Positions 1-8,362 of a stretch of 46,669 nucleotides of DNA are shown here, piece after piece; position 1 is the stretch's first letter; the number at the start of each line of letters is the position of its first letter. Below the pieces are notes generated by a model. That model was not told the DNA's origin, searched no databases, and worked only from the letters and a program-made list of their open reading frames with translations. The translations under genes and the position numbers were made by a program. This DNA comes from an uncultured Oscillospiraceae bacterium (lineage in GTDB: Bacteria > Bacillota > Clostridia > Oscillospirales > Acutalibacteraceae): positions 1 through 46,669 of the forward strand of contig CABUNG010000019.1 of assembly GCA_902492895.1 (NCBI GenBank), given 5' to 3'.

Positions 1-2
1 TG

Positions 3-95
3 TTCCGTCCCCACTGCTGGGCCGCGTTCGGCACCCGCGATCCCGAGTCCGCCGATTATAGGGCCTGCCTCAATTATGGCCCGCTGTTCCGGTAA
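3..95 (+). CDS. 3' end of an unidentified gene upstream of araB
   Basis: An open frame enters from the left edge and runs about 30 codons to a TAA that overlaps the araB ribosome binding site. The visible residues include HCWAAFGTRDPES and end in LNYGPLFR. The stop lies 10 bases before the araB start, so the two genes are probably cotranscribed, which would suit a sugar-catabolism gene such as an isomerase or epimerase. I do not recognise the C-terminus of any specific family. The other two frames either close early or run straight into araB, so this is the most gene-like reading, but the evidence is only the frame and its spacing. Confidence 0.4.
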   Translation, partial: FRPHCWAAFGTRDPESADYRACLNYGPLFR

Positions 96-105
96 GGAGG
101 ACAAC

Positions 106-1791
106 ATGGCCAATCGATACGCCGTCGGCGTGGATTACGGGTCTCTGTCGGCCCGGGCGCTGCTGCTGAATCTGGATACCGGGGAGGAAGCCGCGGTAAG
201 CGAGTTTGTCTATCCCCACGCTGTGATGGATACCGCCCTGCCCGACGGTACGCCGCTCGGGACCGACTGGGCGCTGCAGCATCCGCAGGATTATCTGGAC
301 GCGCTGCACCATACCCTGCCCGATCTCCTGCATAAGGCGGGTGCGTCTCCCGACGAGGTGGTGGGCATCGGCATCGACTTCACCTCCTGCACCATTCTTC
401 CCACGACGAAGGAGGGAACACCCCTCTGCTTCCTGCCGGAATACACGGGGGAGCCCCACGCTTATGTGAAACTGTGGAAGCATCACGCGGCCCAGTATTG
501 TGCCGACCTCCTCAATGAAACGGCGGAACAGCGGGGAGAACCCTGGTTGTCCCTGTACGGCGGCCGGATCTCGAGCGAATGGGTGGTGCCTAAAGCCATG
601 CAGATCGCCAAGGAGGCACCCGCCGTCTATGACGCGGCCGGCCGGATTCTCGAAGCGGGCGACTGGGTGGTGTGGCAGCTGTGCGGCGAAGAGGTGCGCA
701 GCGCCTGCAACGCGGGCTACAAGGCCCTCTGGCATCACCAAAACGGCTATCCGTCCGAAGCGTTTTTCGAAGCGCTGGACCCGCGGATGAAGCATTTTGT
801 CCGGGATAAGCTGGCCGCCCCGGACGGCACCGACCGGAATATCCGGCCCCTCGGGAGCCGGGCGGGCTTCTTGACCAGAGAGGCCGCCGCCCTGACCGGA
901 CTCAACGAAGGCACGGCAGTGGCGGTCGAGATCATTGACGCCCACGCCTCGGTTCCGGGCAGCGGCATCAACGTGGCGGGGCAGATGCTGATGATCATGG
1001 GCACCTCCACCTGCCACATGCTCCTTTCCGAAACGGAAGAGGGGGTGCCGGGCACCTGCGGCATCGTCAAAGACGGTATTCTGCCCGGATTTTACGGCTA
1101 CGAGGCGGGACAGTCCTGCGTGGGGGACCATTTCGCGTGGTTCGTCGAGAATGGCGTGCCCGCCGCTTACCGCGACGAAGCCAAGGAGCGGGGGATGAAC
1201 ATCCACGCCCTGCTGCGGGAAAAGGCCGGTCAGCTCAAACCGGGAGAGAGCGGTCTCGTGGCCCTCGACTGGTGGAACGGCGTGCGGTCGGTGCTGATGG
1301 ATTTCGATCTCAGCGGCCTGATCGTGGGCATGACCCTGCAGACCAAACCGGAGGAGATTTACCGCGCCCTGATCGAGGCCACGGCCTTCGGCACCAGGCG
1401 GATCATCGAAGCGTTCGAGGACAAGGGAGTGCCGGTGAGAGAACTCTACGCCGCCGGAGGCATTGCTCTCAAGGACCCGATGATGATGCAGATCTACGCC
1501 GATGTGTGCAACCGGGAGATCCGGCTGTCGGGCAGCACCCAGTCGGGAGCCCTCGGCAGCGCTATTTTCGGCGCGGCCGCGGCGGGACCGGAACTGTCCG
1601 GCTTCACGGATGTCGGCGAGGCGGTTCGGAAACTGGGCCGTCTGCACGAGACGGTTTACCGGCCGGTACCGGCCCATGTCGATGCGTATGAGCGGCTGTA
1701 CGGGGAGTACCGTCGTCTGCACGACTTCTTCGGGCTGGAAGAGGGCACGATGAAGCGGCTGAAACAAATGAAAAAAGAGGCAAAAGGCTGA
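106..1791 (+). CDS. araB: Ribulokinase (FGGY carbohydrate kinase)
   Basis: Phosphorylates L-ribulose with ATP to L-ribulose 5-phosphate in cytoplasmic L-arabinose catabolism. The 561-residue protein has the usual AraB length and both FGGY ATPase halves: N-terminal GVDYGSLSARALLLN phosphate-binding loop, GIGIDFTSCT, a central GGRISSEWVVPKA segment, MGTSTCHM, and C-terminal AAGGIALKDPMMMQIYADV with a GALGSAIFGA adenosine motif. I chose the ATG at 106 because AAGGAGG (94-100) sits five bases upstream; an in-frame ATG at 76 would add ten unrelated residues. It is preceded closely by the end of another gene and followed by a hairpin terminator, so it is probably the last gene of an operon. Other ara genes are not in the window. 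Confidence 0.93.
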   Translation: MANRYAVGVDYGSLSARALLLNLDTGEEAAVSEFVYPHAVMDTALPDGTPLGTDWALQHPQDYLDALHHTLPDLLHKAGASPDEVVGIGIDFTSCTILPTTKEGTPLCFLPEYTGEPHAYVKLWKHHAAQYCADLLNETAEQRGEPWLSLYGGRISSEWVVPKAMQIAKEAPAVYDAAGRILEAGDWVVWQLCGEEVRSACNAGYKALWHHQNGYPSEAFFEALDPRMKHFVRDKLAAPDGTDRNIRPLGSRAGFLTREAAALTGLNEGTAVAVEIIDAHASVPGSGINVAGQMLMIMGTSTCHMLLSETEEGVPGTCGIVKDGILPGFYGYEAGQSCVGDHFAWFVENGVPAAYRDEAKERGMNIHALLREKAGQLKPGESGLVALDWWNGVRSVLMDFDLSGLIVGMTLQTKPEEIYRALIEATAFGTRRIIEAFEDKGVPVRELYAAGGIALKDPMMMQIYADVCNREIRLSGSTQSGALGSAIFGAAAAGPELSGFTDVGEAVRKLGRLHETVYRPVPAHVDAYERLYGEYRRLHDFFGLEEGTMKRLKQMKKEAKG

Positions 1792-1793
1792 CA

Positions 1794-1828
1794 AAAAGAA
1801 GGGGGTGCCGTTGCACCGCCTTCTTTTA
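1794..1828 (+). terminator. Rho-independent terminator after araB
   Basis: A 14-bp stem with one G-G mismatch (AAAGAAGGGGGTGC against GCACCGCCTTCTTT) closes on a short CGTT loop and ends in TTTT. It begins three bases after the araB stop. Confidence 0.85.
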
Positions 1829-1931
1829 TTGTATAATAGAAAAAACAAGGGCATAAGCGCAGGGCGGAAGTGGTAAGCTAAAAAGGCTGAAAAACGCCGC
1901 TCGTATACAAAAAGAATTTACAAACGGGTGG

Positions 1932-1960
1932 TTGCATTCAGCGCCTATCTATTGTAAAAT
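1932..1960 (+). promoter_or_regulatory. Sigma-A promoter of pgi
   Basis: TTGCAT (1932-1937) and TAAAAT (1955-1960) are separated by 17 bases, 40 bases before the pgi start. The element lies in an AT-richer gap between the araB terminator and pgi. Confidence 0.75.
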
Positions 1961-1999
1961 AAAAACATCAAAAAGGAAGAAAGCCGAGGGGAACAGTGC

Positions 2000-3340
2000 A
2001 TGTCGACCACGTTGGAAACCCGCTATCTGGACGGATTCGTCCGCGACCATGAGTGGAGCGCTATTCAGCCCCATGTGACCGCGGCCCACGAGCTGCTGAC
2101 AAGCGGCAAGGGCCCGGGCAATGATTTTTTGGGTTGGATGGATCTGCCTGTCAATTATGATAAAGAGGAATTTGCGCGCATCGAGGCTGCCGCCGCCCGC
2201 ATCCGCAAAGATACCGACATCTTCATTGCGATCGGTATCGGCGGATCCTATCTGGGCGCCCGGGCAGCCATTGAATTTTTGAAGTCCCCGCACTACAATG
2301 CGAAGAAAAAGGACACCCCCGATGTGTATTTCGCGGGGAACACCATCAGTCCTGCGGCACTCAGCGATCTGCTCGAGCTGTGTGAGGGCCGGCGCGTGTC
2401 CGTCAATGTCATCTCCAAATCCGGTACCACCACCGAACCGGCCATCGCGTTCCGGGTGTTCCGGGAGTATCTGGAAAAAACCGTCGGGCCGGAAGAGGCG
2501 AAAAAACGCATTTACGTCACCACCGACAAGGCGAGAGGCACGCTCAAGGGCCTGGCCGACCGGGAGGGTTACGAGACTTTCGTGGTGCCGGACGACGTCG
2601 GCGGCCGGTTTTCGGTGCTGACGGCGGTGGGACTGCTGCCCATCGCGGTCGCGGGCTGCGACATCGCGGCGCTGATGAAGGGGGCCGCTAAGGCCCGCGA
2701 GGAGCTCAGCGATCCGGATATCGAGAAAAACCCCTGCTATAAATACGCCGCCGCCCGCCATATCCTGTATCGGAAGGGCCGTGCGGTGGAGATGATGGTC
2801 AGCTACGAACCCTGTTACACCATGATGAACGAGTGGTGGAAGCAGCTCTACGGCGAGAGCGAGGGCAAGGACGGCAAGGGCCTGTTCCCCGCCTCCGCGG
2901 TTTTCTCGACCGACCTGCATTCCCTCGGTCAGTTCGTCCAGGACGGCAGCAACATTCTGTTCGAGACCGTCGTGCTTCTCGAGAAGGCTCAGAAGGATCT
3001 GACGATCGGGCACGATCCCGAGAATGTGGACGGCCTCAACTTCCTCACCGGCCGGACCATGGCGGATATCAACCGCAAGGCGTTTGAGGGCACCGTCCTC
3101 GCTCACAGCGACGGCGGAACCCCGAGTCTCGTACTCCATGTCCCCTCCGTCTGCGAGGAAGAGCTCGGCTATCTGATCTATTTCTTCGAGAAGGCCTGCG
3201 CGATCTCCGGCCATATGCTGGGCGTCAATCCCTTTGACCAGCCGGGCGTGGAAGGGTATAAGCGGAACATGTTCGCGCTGCTCGGCAAGCCCGGGTACGA
3301 AGACGAACGCGCCGCGCTTGAAAAGCGTCTGGGACGATAA
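2000..3340 (+). CDS. pgi: Glucose-6-phosphate isomerase
   Basis: Interconverts glucose 6-phosphate and fructose 6-phosphate in cytoplasmic glycolysis and gluconeogenesis. The protein has 446 residues, typical of the short Firmicutes form. Visible signatures are IGIGGSYLGARAAIEF, the SIS-domain phosphate-binding segment VISKSGTTTEPAIAFRVF, DVGGRFSVLTAVGLLPIA (PGI signature 1) and a C-terminal GVNPFDQPGVEGYK containing the conserved lysine. The ATG at 2000 follows GAGGGGAA at 1987-1993. It has its own promoter and is monocistronic as far as can be seen; the next gene is 160 bases downstream with its own ribosome binding site. Confidence 0.95.
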   Translation: MSTTLETRYLDGFVRDHEWSAIQPHVTAAHELLTSGKGPGNDFLGWMDLPVNYDKEEFARIEAAAARIRKDTDIFIAIGIGGSYLGARAAIEFLKSPHYNAKKKDTPDVYFAGNTISPAALSDLLELCEGRRVSVNVISKSGTTTEPAIAFRVFREYLEKTVGPEEAKKRIYVTTDKARGTLKGLADREGYETFVVPDDVGGRFSVLTAVGLLPIAVAGCDIAALMKGAAKAREELSDPDIEKNPCYKYAAARHILYRKGRAVEMMVSYEPCYTMMNEWWKQLYGESEGKDGKGLFPASAVFSTDLHSLGQFVQDGSNILFETVVLLEKAQKDLTIGHDPENVDGLNFLTGRTMADINRKAFEGTVLAHSDGGTPSLVLHVPSVCEEELGYLIYFFEKACAISGHMLGVNPFDQPGVEGYKRNMFALLGKPGYEDERAALEKRLGR

Positions 3341-3455
3341 GGCTCGGGAAGGACGGCCGTCTGCCCTTGCCGGGGCATGATACCGCCGGTCTGGCCCGGA
3401 CGGCACGCATACCCGGCGCGGCGGTAAACCGGCGCCTCTAAAGTCATACGGCAGA

Positions 3456-3473
3456 AACCGCTCATTCGCGGTT
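3456..3473. repeat. Short hairpin upstream of the P-loop gene
   Basis: AACCGC and GCGGTT form a perfect 6-bp stem around TCATTC, 10 bases before the TAGGAGG ribosome binding site at 3484-3490. It has no T-run. It could be a weak end for pgi or a leader hairpin. The rest of 3341-3499 shows nothing I can name. Confidence 0.35.
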
Positions 3474-3499
3474 ATCATATATGGTAGGAGGAAAACAAA

Positions 3500-3916
3500 A
3501 TGATCACGCTTATCCTCGGAAAAAAAGGGTCCGGCAAGACCAAACGGCTGATCGACATGTGCAACGCGGCCACCGCGGAATCCAAGGGCAATGTGGTGTT
3601 CATCGAAAAAGACAGCACGCTGACCTACGATATCAGTCACAAAGCGCGTCTGGCTGTTGCCGATGAATATGGGATCAAAGGCTTCGACAGTTTCTATGGG
3701 TTTATCGCCGGTATGTGCGCCGGCAACTACGACATCACCGACATTCTGGTGGATTCGACGTTGAAAATCGGCGGCAGCGATATTGAAAAGCTCGCCTCCT
3801 TCATTGAGAAACTCAAGGATCTTTCGGACAAAACCGAGACCAATTTGGTGCTCTCCGTGTCTGCGGACAAAGCCGATATTCCGGCCCGCATCGCGGAATT
3901 GGCCGTGGAAATCTGA
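3500..3916 (+). CDS. Small P-loop ATPase, PilT-like annotation class
   Basis: A 138-residue protein starting MITLILGKKGSGKT, a clean Walker A motif at residues 7-14. A hydrophobic strand ending in Asp (DITDILVDST, near residue 75) could be Walker B, and the rest reads as alternating strands and helices (LVLSVSADKADIPARI near the C-terminus). It lacks the Asp/His boxes and length of a true PilT retraction ATPase, although such proteins in Clostridia are sometimes named that way. It is a single P-loop domain with no neighbour of clear function. The ATG at 3500 follows TAGGAGG. It is flanked by a strong terminator and is probably monocistronic. The substrate is unknown. Confidence 0.75.
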   Translation: MITLILGKKGSGKTKRLIDMCNAATAESKGNVVFIEKDSTLTYDISHKARLAVADEYGIKGFDSFYGFIAGMCAGNYDITDILVDSTLKIGGSDIEKLASFIEKLKDLSDKTETNLVLSVSADKADIPARIAELAVEI

Positions 3917-3933
3917 TCAGGTCGCCGGATGGG

Positions 3934-3966
3934 GGACGGGAACGGTACGGCCGTTCCCGTCCTTTT
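3934..3966 (+). terminator. Terminator after the P-loop gene
   Basis: A perfect 12-bp stem (GGACGGGAACGG with CCGTTCCCGTCC) around TACGG is followed by TTTT. Confidence 0.9.
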
Positions 3967-3992
3967 GCGCGGCTATACAAAGGATGAGGCGA

Positions 3993-4673
3993 ATGGGCTG
4001 TTTATTTGAAATGCATTTTCACACGGAAGAGGTCAGTCCCTGCGGCCACGTCTCGGCCGCGGACGGGGTGCGGCTGCTTCACGAGGCGGGATACGGCGGC
4101 CTTGTCGTCACCGACCATTACACCGCCGGGTATTTTCAGTCGATGCCGGAGGAGTGGCCCTGGAAGGAACGGCTGGAACGCTATCTGACCGGCTGGAGGA
4201 CGGCCCGGAAGGCGGGCGAAGCGCTCGGACTGACGGTGCTGCTTGGACTGGAGCTGCGGTTCGCGGGCAGCGACAACGACTATCTCGTCTATGGCGCTAC
4301 GCCGGAACTGCTCGAAGCGCATCCCGCCCTGTACGAACTGGATCCCGCGGCGTTTTCCGCTTTCGCCCGGGAGAACGGGCTGTGGTGGGCGCGGGCCCAC
4401 CCGTTCCGGCCAGGACTAACCCGCTGCCCGGCCGGGTATCTCGACGGGCTGGAGATTTTCAATGGGAACCGCCGCCACAACAGTCATAACGATCTCGCCG
4501 CCGCTTATGCTGCGGCAAACGGGCTGACAGCCATTGCCGGTTCGGATTACCACGAGCTCGAGGACCTCACCGGAACCGGTGTGCGCTTTGCCTCGGAGGT
4601 GCGGGACAACGCCTCGCTGCTTGCGGCCCTTCGCTCGAAAAATTTTGAGGTGGTCTGCGGAAACCTCGCCTAA
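3993..4673 (+). CDS. PHP-domain metal-dependent phosphoesterase
   Basis: A 226-residue PHP-superfamily protein, predicted to hydrolyse a phosphomonoester or phosphodiester with metals bound by clustered His and Asp residues. Visible ligands are MHFHTEEVSPCGH at the N-terminus, TDHY (about residue 37), GLELRF (about 87), ARAHPFRP (about 132) and SDYHE near residue 188. This set resembles standalone PHP hydrolases rather than histidinol phosphatase, which is longer. The start is uncertain: ATG at 3993 has AAAGGA 8-9 bases upstream, while ATG at 3984 lies directly against it. It follows the preceding terminator closely, with no convincing promoter seen. The substrate is unknown. Confidence 0.8.
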   Translation: MGCLFEMHFHTEEVSPCGHVSAADGVRLLHEAGYGGLVVTDHYTAGYFQSMPEEWPWKERLERYLTGWRTARKAGEALGLTVLLGLELRFAGSDNDYLVYGATPELLEAHPALYELDPAAFSAFARENGLWWARAHPFRPGLTRCPAGYLDGLEIFNGNRRHNSHNDLAAAYAAANGLTAIAGSDYHELEDLTGTGVRFASEVRDNASLLAALRSKNFEVVCGNLA

Positions 4674-4705
4674 AGCGTCCCGGAGAGAATTCCCTGAAAA
4701 AATGG

Positions 4706-4734
4706 TTGACAAACCGGACGGAGACCGATATAAT
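4706..4734 (+). promoter_or_regulatory. Consensus sigma-A promoter of yceD-rpmF
   Basis: TTGACA (4706-4711) and TATAAT (4729-4734) are both exact consensus with a 17-base spacer. The start of transcription falls near 4741, leaving a leader of only about 20 bases. This is one of the strongest predicted promoters in the window and suits a ribosomal protein operon. Confidence 0.92.
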
Positions 4735-4760
4735 ATTCTGCGTGACACTAGAGGTGGATT

Positions 4761-5258
4761 ATGCTTTTGCAACTCAAGCCCCTATTTATGGGCGAAAAAG
4801 ACACCCTGCCCCTGAATGTCGAGCTGGACTTGTCTGCGCTGACGATCGGGGACACCCACCCGTTTCCGCACCCCGTGGCTGTGGAGGGGGAGGTTCGGGT
4901 ATCCGCCGACGTCGTCAGTCTGCGGGCAAAGGCGCGCTATCTCTACGAGGGAGCGTGTGACCGGTGCCTGCGGGACATCCGCTGCGAACGGGTTGTACCG
5001 CTCGAGCATATTCTGGTGACCTCCCTGAACAACGAGGACAACGGCGATTTTGTGCTGGTGGACAATTATCAGCTTCCGCTCGACAGCCTGGTGGAAGCGG
5101 ATCTCATCCTCAGCCTGCCGTCCAAGGTTCTTTGCCGCGAGGACTGCCGGGGGCTGTGCCCCCACTGCGGCAAAGATCTCAACGAGGGTCTGTGCGGCTG
5201 CAAGCCGAAGACCGTCGATCCCCGTCTCGAGGCGCTGGGGCAGTGGAACCACTCGTGA
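4761..5258 (+). CDS. yceD: YceD/DUF177 family protein
   Basis: A 165-residue DUF177 protein. Family members are encoded next to rpmF and are linked to 23S rRNA accumulation and large-subunit assembly. The C-terminal half carries cysteine pairs: a CDRC pair near residue 73, and near residues 129-150 CREDCRGLCPHCGKDL followed by CGC, as in zinc-carrying Firmicutes members. The ATG at 4761 follows GAGGTGG (4751-4757). Transcription from the consensus promoter would also cover rpmF, whose coding region starts 38 bases downstream. Confidence 0.88.
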   Translation: MLLQLKPLFMGEKDTLPLNVELDLSALTIGDTHPFPHPVAVEGEVRVSADVVSLRAKARYLYEGACDRCLRDIRCERVVPLEHILVTSLNNEDNGDFVLVDNYQLPLDSLVEADLILSLPSKVLCREDCRGLCPHCGKDLNEGLCGCKPKTVDPRLEALGQWNHS

Positions 5259-5296
5259 TGGTGTAGGCTTCAAGTAGGTTTAAGGAGGTGCTGACG

Positions 5297-5482
5297 GTGG
5301 CGATAGTACCGAAGAGAAAACATTCCAAGGCGCGCCGGGATAAAAGACGGAACAATGTCTGGAAGATCGAGGCTCCGGCGCTTGTGAAATGCCCGCAGTG
5401 CGGCGAATATAAGCGCGCGCATCGTCTTTGCGGCAATTGCGGCTATTACAACGGCAAACAGTACGTCAAAAAGGACGCCTGA
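5297..5482 (+). CDS. rpmF: Large-subunit ribosomal protein L32 (bL32)
   Basis: A 61-residue structural protein of the 50S subunit. It starts with the family pattern AIVPKRKHSKARRDKRR and has the zinc-ribbon pairs CPQC and CGNC, so it is the zinc-binding (C+) form. I chose the GTG at 5297 because it places AAGGAGG (5282-5288) eight bases upstream and gives the conserved N-terminus; a GTG at 5288 overlaps the ribosome binding site. It follows yceD closely, the classical arrangement, and ends before a long hairpin terminator. Confidence 0.93.
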   Translation: MAIVPKRKHSKARRDKRRNNVWKIEAPALVKCPQCGEYKRAHRLCGNCGYYNGKQYVKKDA

Positions 5483-5529
5483 TGTCCGGGAACCGACGGT
5501 TTCCTGGCAGTTTGTGATCCGATGGAACC

Positions 5530-5573
5530 AAAATGGAGGGTGTAACCTGCAAGAGGTTGCGCCTTCTATTTTT
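5530..5573. terminator. Long-stem terminator after rpmF
   Basis: Bases 5530-5548 pair with 5554-5572 over 19 positions with four G-T wobbles and a five-base loop (GCAAG). The lower stem is AAAAT against ATTTT, so the hairpin carries T-runs on both strands. It separates yceD-rpmF from the DUF512 gene. Confidence 0.85.
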
Positions 5574-5601
5574 GTGAAAAGGAAATGGAGGGATACGCCG
5601 G

Positions 5602-6891
5602 ATGGCCGTGCATATCCGCGATGTCGTGCCGGGAAGTCCGGCGGCCCGAAAAGGGATCCGGCCAGGCGACCGGCTTCTCTCTCTGAACGGCCATGAGATC
5701 ATGGACGTACTCGATTACCGCTTCTACCTAGACGAGCCGCATCTGACGGCGGCGGTCGATTCCCCAGAGGGCAAGCGGGTGGTCCGGCTGCATCGGGACG
5801 GGGACGGCGAAACCGGTCTTTTGTTTGAGACGTATCTCATGGACAAGCAGCACAGCTGCCGGAACAAATGCGTGTTCTGCTTCATCGATCAAATGCCTCC
5901 GGGCCTGCGGGAAAGCCTCTATTTCAAGGATGACGACAGCCGTCTGTCCTTCCTGTTCGGCAATTACATCACCCTGACCAACCTGTCCGAACATGAGATT
6001 TCCCGGATACTCGATATGCATATCAGCCCCATGCACGTTTCGGTCCACACCACCAATCCCGAGCTGCGCTGCCGGATGATGAATAATCGTTTCGCAGGGG
6101 AGACGCTGGGGCTGCTGCGGCGTTTTGCCGATGCGGGGATCCGGCTGGAGTGCCAGCTCGTGCTTTGTCCCGGTCTCAACGACGGCGGCGAACTGATCCG
6201 GAGCATGACCGACCTTGCGGCTCTTGGAGACGCAGTCGAAAGCGTGGCGGCGGTGCCGGTCGGCCTGACGAAATACCGGGACGGACTGGAGCCGCTGCGC
6301 TCCTTCACGAAAGAGGAGGCCGCAGCGGTACTGGACGCGATGGAGGATTTCGGGGACCGGATGCTCGCAGAGCGGGGGAACCGCGTGTTTTATCCTGCGG
6401 ACGAGTTTTATCTCAAGGCCGGCCGGCCTGTTCCCGATTTTTACGGAGAGATGGCCCAGCTTGAAAACGGTGTGGGCCTGACGGCGCTGCTGTTCCAGCA
6501 GTTCCGCGAAGCCCTCGCGGACTGCGGCGACGAGGCCAAAGGCTCGCCGATGACCATCGCGACCGGGGTCGCGGCGGCTCCGCTGCTGCGGATGCTTATT
6601 GACGAGGCCGGAAAAAAGTGGGATAATCTGCATGTGGATGTCATCGCTGTACGCAACGACTTTTTTGGGGAAAAAATCACGGTAGCGGGTCTTGTGACCG
6701 GCGGCGATCTGATTCGGCAGCTTCGGGGCCGGACAGCGCCCGTGCTGCTGATTCCCGACGCCATGCTGCGGCACGAAGGGGACCGCTTCCTCGACGATGT
6801 GTTGCCTGGGGATGTGGAACGGGAGCTCGGGGTCGAGCTGCGGGTGACGCCTGTGGACGGTGCCGCCCTGCTGCGGGAGATTCTCCGCTGA
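5602..6891 (+). CDS. DUF512 family protein: PDZ-like and radical SAM domains
   Basis: A 429-residue protein of the conserved DUF512 family (annotated putative radical SAM enzyme). The N-terminal 60 residues are PDZ-like (VVPGSPAARKGIRPGDRLLSLNG). CRNKCVFCFIDQ near residue 95 supplies the CxxxCxxC cluster motif. The C-terminal third (VDVIAVRNDFFGEKITVAGLVTGGDL) is the DUF512 domain. The reaction is unknown for the family. The ATG at 5602 has GGAGGG at 5587-5592 upstream. In many Clostridia this gene neighbours der and plsY-gpsA, as here, which suggests a ribosome or RNA-related role; that link is inference from context. Confidence 0.85.
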   Translation: MAVHIRDVVPGSPAARKGIRPGDRLLSLNGHEIMDVLDYRFYLDEPHLTAAVDSPEGKRVVRLHRDGDGETGLLFETYLMDKQHSCRNKCVFCFIDQMPPGLRESLYFKDDDSRLSFLFGNYITLTNLSEHEISRILDMHISPMHVSVHTTNPELRCRMMNNRFAGETLGLLRRFADAGIRLECQLVLCPGLNDGGELIRSMTDLAALGDAVESVAAVPVGLTKYRDGLEPLRSFTKEEAAAVLDAMEDFGDRMLAERGNRVFYPADEFYLKAGRPVPDFYGEMAQLENGVGLTALLFQQFREALADCGDEAKGSPMTIATGVAAAPLLRMLIDEAGKKWDNLHVDVIAVRNDFFGEKITVAGLVTGGDLIRQLRGRTAPVLLIPDAMLRHEGDRFLDDVLPGDVERELGVELRVTPVDGAALLREILR

Positions 6892-6925
6892 CCGATCCTG
6901 CTCATATCCGGATGTATGGCCGGTA

Positions 6926-6954
6926 TCGAAAAAACCATACTAGGACTGTATAAA
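6926..6954 (+). promoter_or_regulatory. Possible promoter of der
   Basis: TCGAAA and TATAAA with a 17-base spacer lie just before the der ribosome binding site. The -35 match is moderate, and der could also be read through from the DUF512 gene. Confidence 0.4.
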
Positions 6955-6969
6955 AAAGGAGGGACGCGT

Positions 6970-8304
6970 ATGGCGAGGCCTGTCGTGGCTGTTGTCGGCC
7001 GCCCGAATGTGGGAAAATCCACGCTGTTCAATAAACTCATCGGCCAGCGGCTGTCCATTGTCAAAGATACACCCGGCGTGACGCGGGATCGGGTTTTCGC
7101 CCCCTGCGAATGGCGGGGCCGTACGCTTCTGCTCGCGGACACGGGCGGTATCGAACCGCAGACCGACGATATCCTCCTGCGGCAGATGCGCCGTCAGGCG
7201 GAGCTCGCCATGGAACAGGCCGACGTGATTATCCTCGTCACCGATCTGCACGCCGGAGTCACGGCCAACGATGCCGATGTGGCGTCCATGCTGCAGAAAA
7301 GCGGCAAGCCGGTTGTGCTGTGCGTCAATAAATGCGACCGGATCGGCGAACTGCCGCCGGAATTTTATGAATTTTACAATCTCGGGCTGGGGGATCCGGT
7401 GGCGGTGTCCTCCGTGCATGGAACCGGGACCGGCGATCTGCTCGACGCGGTGTTCGAATATCTGCCTCCGGAGGAAGCGGAGGAAGAGATCCGCGATATG
7501 GTCAAGGTGGCCGTCATCGGTAAGCCGAACGCGGGCAAATCCTCTCTGGTCAACGCGGTGGCGGGGGAAGAGCGGAGCATCGTGTCCGATATTGCGGGCA
7601 CCACCCGGGATGCGATCGACACGGAGGTCGTAAACAAATACGGCCGTTTCCTCTTCATCGATACCGCGGGACTGCGCCGCCGCAGCCGTGTGGACGACGC
7701 TATCGAGAAATACAGCATTCTGCGTGCTCAGATGGCCGTGGAGCGGGCGGACGTCTGCGTGATCCTGATCGACGGGGTGGAGGGCTTCACCGAGCAGGAC
7801 AGCAAGGTGGCGGGTCTCGCGCACGAGGCGGGCAAAGCCTGCGTCATCGCCGTCAATAAATGGGATGCGGTCGAGAAGGACGACAAGACCATGAACCGGA
7901 TGCGGGCGGCTCTGCAGGAGGATCTGAGCTTCATGTCCTATGCCCCCATCGTCTTTATATCGGCCAAAACCGGCCAGCGGCTCGACCGCTTGTTCGAAGT
8001 CATCCGCTATGTCAACGAACAGAACACGATGCGGATTTCGACCGGAATGCTCAACGACGTCTTAGCCGACGCCACGGCCCGGGTCCAGCCGCCTACCGAT
8101 AAGGGGCGGCGGCTTAAGATCTATTATATGACCCAGCCGACCACCCGCCCCCCCACCTTTGTCTGTTTTGTCAACCGCGCGGATCTGTTCCATTTTTCGT
8201 ATCAGCGGTACTTGGAAAACCAGCTCCGGCAGACCTTCGGGCTGGAGGGTACGCCGCTGCGGTTCATTGTACGGGAACGCGGGGAATCGAACGGGAAGTC
8301 CTAA
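6970..8304 (+). CDS. der: Ribosome biogenesis GTPase Der (EngA)
   Basis: A double-GTPase that acts in late 50S subunit assembly. The 444-residue protein has two complete G domains and a C-terminal KH-like domain. Domain 1 has GRPNVGKST (G1, about 10-18), DTPGVTRD, DTGG and NKCD; domain 2 has GKPNAGKSS (about 182-190), DIAGTTRD, DTAGLRRRSRV and NKWD. The C-terminus contains the KH-like segment TTRPPTFVCFVNR. The ATG at 6970 has AAAGGAGGG upstream; earlier in-frame starts add non-conserved residues. Confidence 0.96.
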   Translation: MARPVVAVVGRPNVGKSTLFNKLIGQRLSIVKDTPGVTRDRVFAPCEWRGRTLLLADTGGIEPQTDDILLRQMRRQAELAMEQADVIILVTDLHAGVTANDADVASMLQKSGKPVVLCVNKCDRIGELPPEFYEFYNLGLGDPVAVSSVHGTGTGDLLDAVFEYLPPEEAEEEIRDMVKVAVIGKPNAGKSSLVNAVAGEERSIVSDIAGTTRDAIDTEVVNKYGRFLFIDTAGLRRRSRVDDAIEKYSILRAQMAVERADVCVILIDGVEGFTEQDSKVAGLAHEAGKACVIAVNKWDAVEKDDKTMNRMRAALQEDLSFMSYAPIVFISAKTGQRLDRLFEVIRYVNEQNTMRISTGMLNDVLADATARVQPPTDKGRRLKIYYMTQPTTRPPTFVCFVNRADLFHFSYQRYLENQLRQTFGLEGTPLRFIVRERGESNGKS

Positions 8305-8362
8305 AACGGACGTCCCCGTCATAGACTGGAACCGAACGGGGTTTACCAAAGGAGGACATTCC

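Noticed and set aside
70..1854. A 594-codon minus-strand frame opposite araB
   Set aside because: Antisense shadow of the complete ribulokinase gene.
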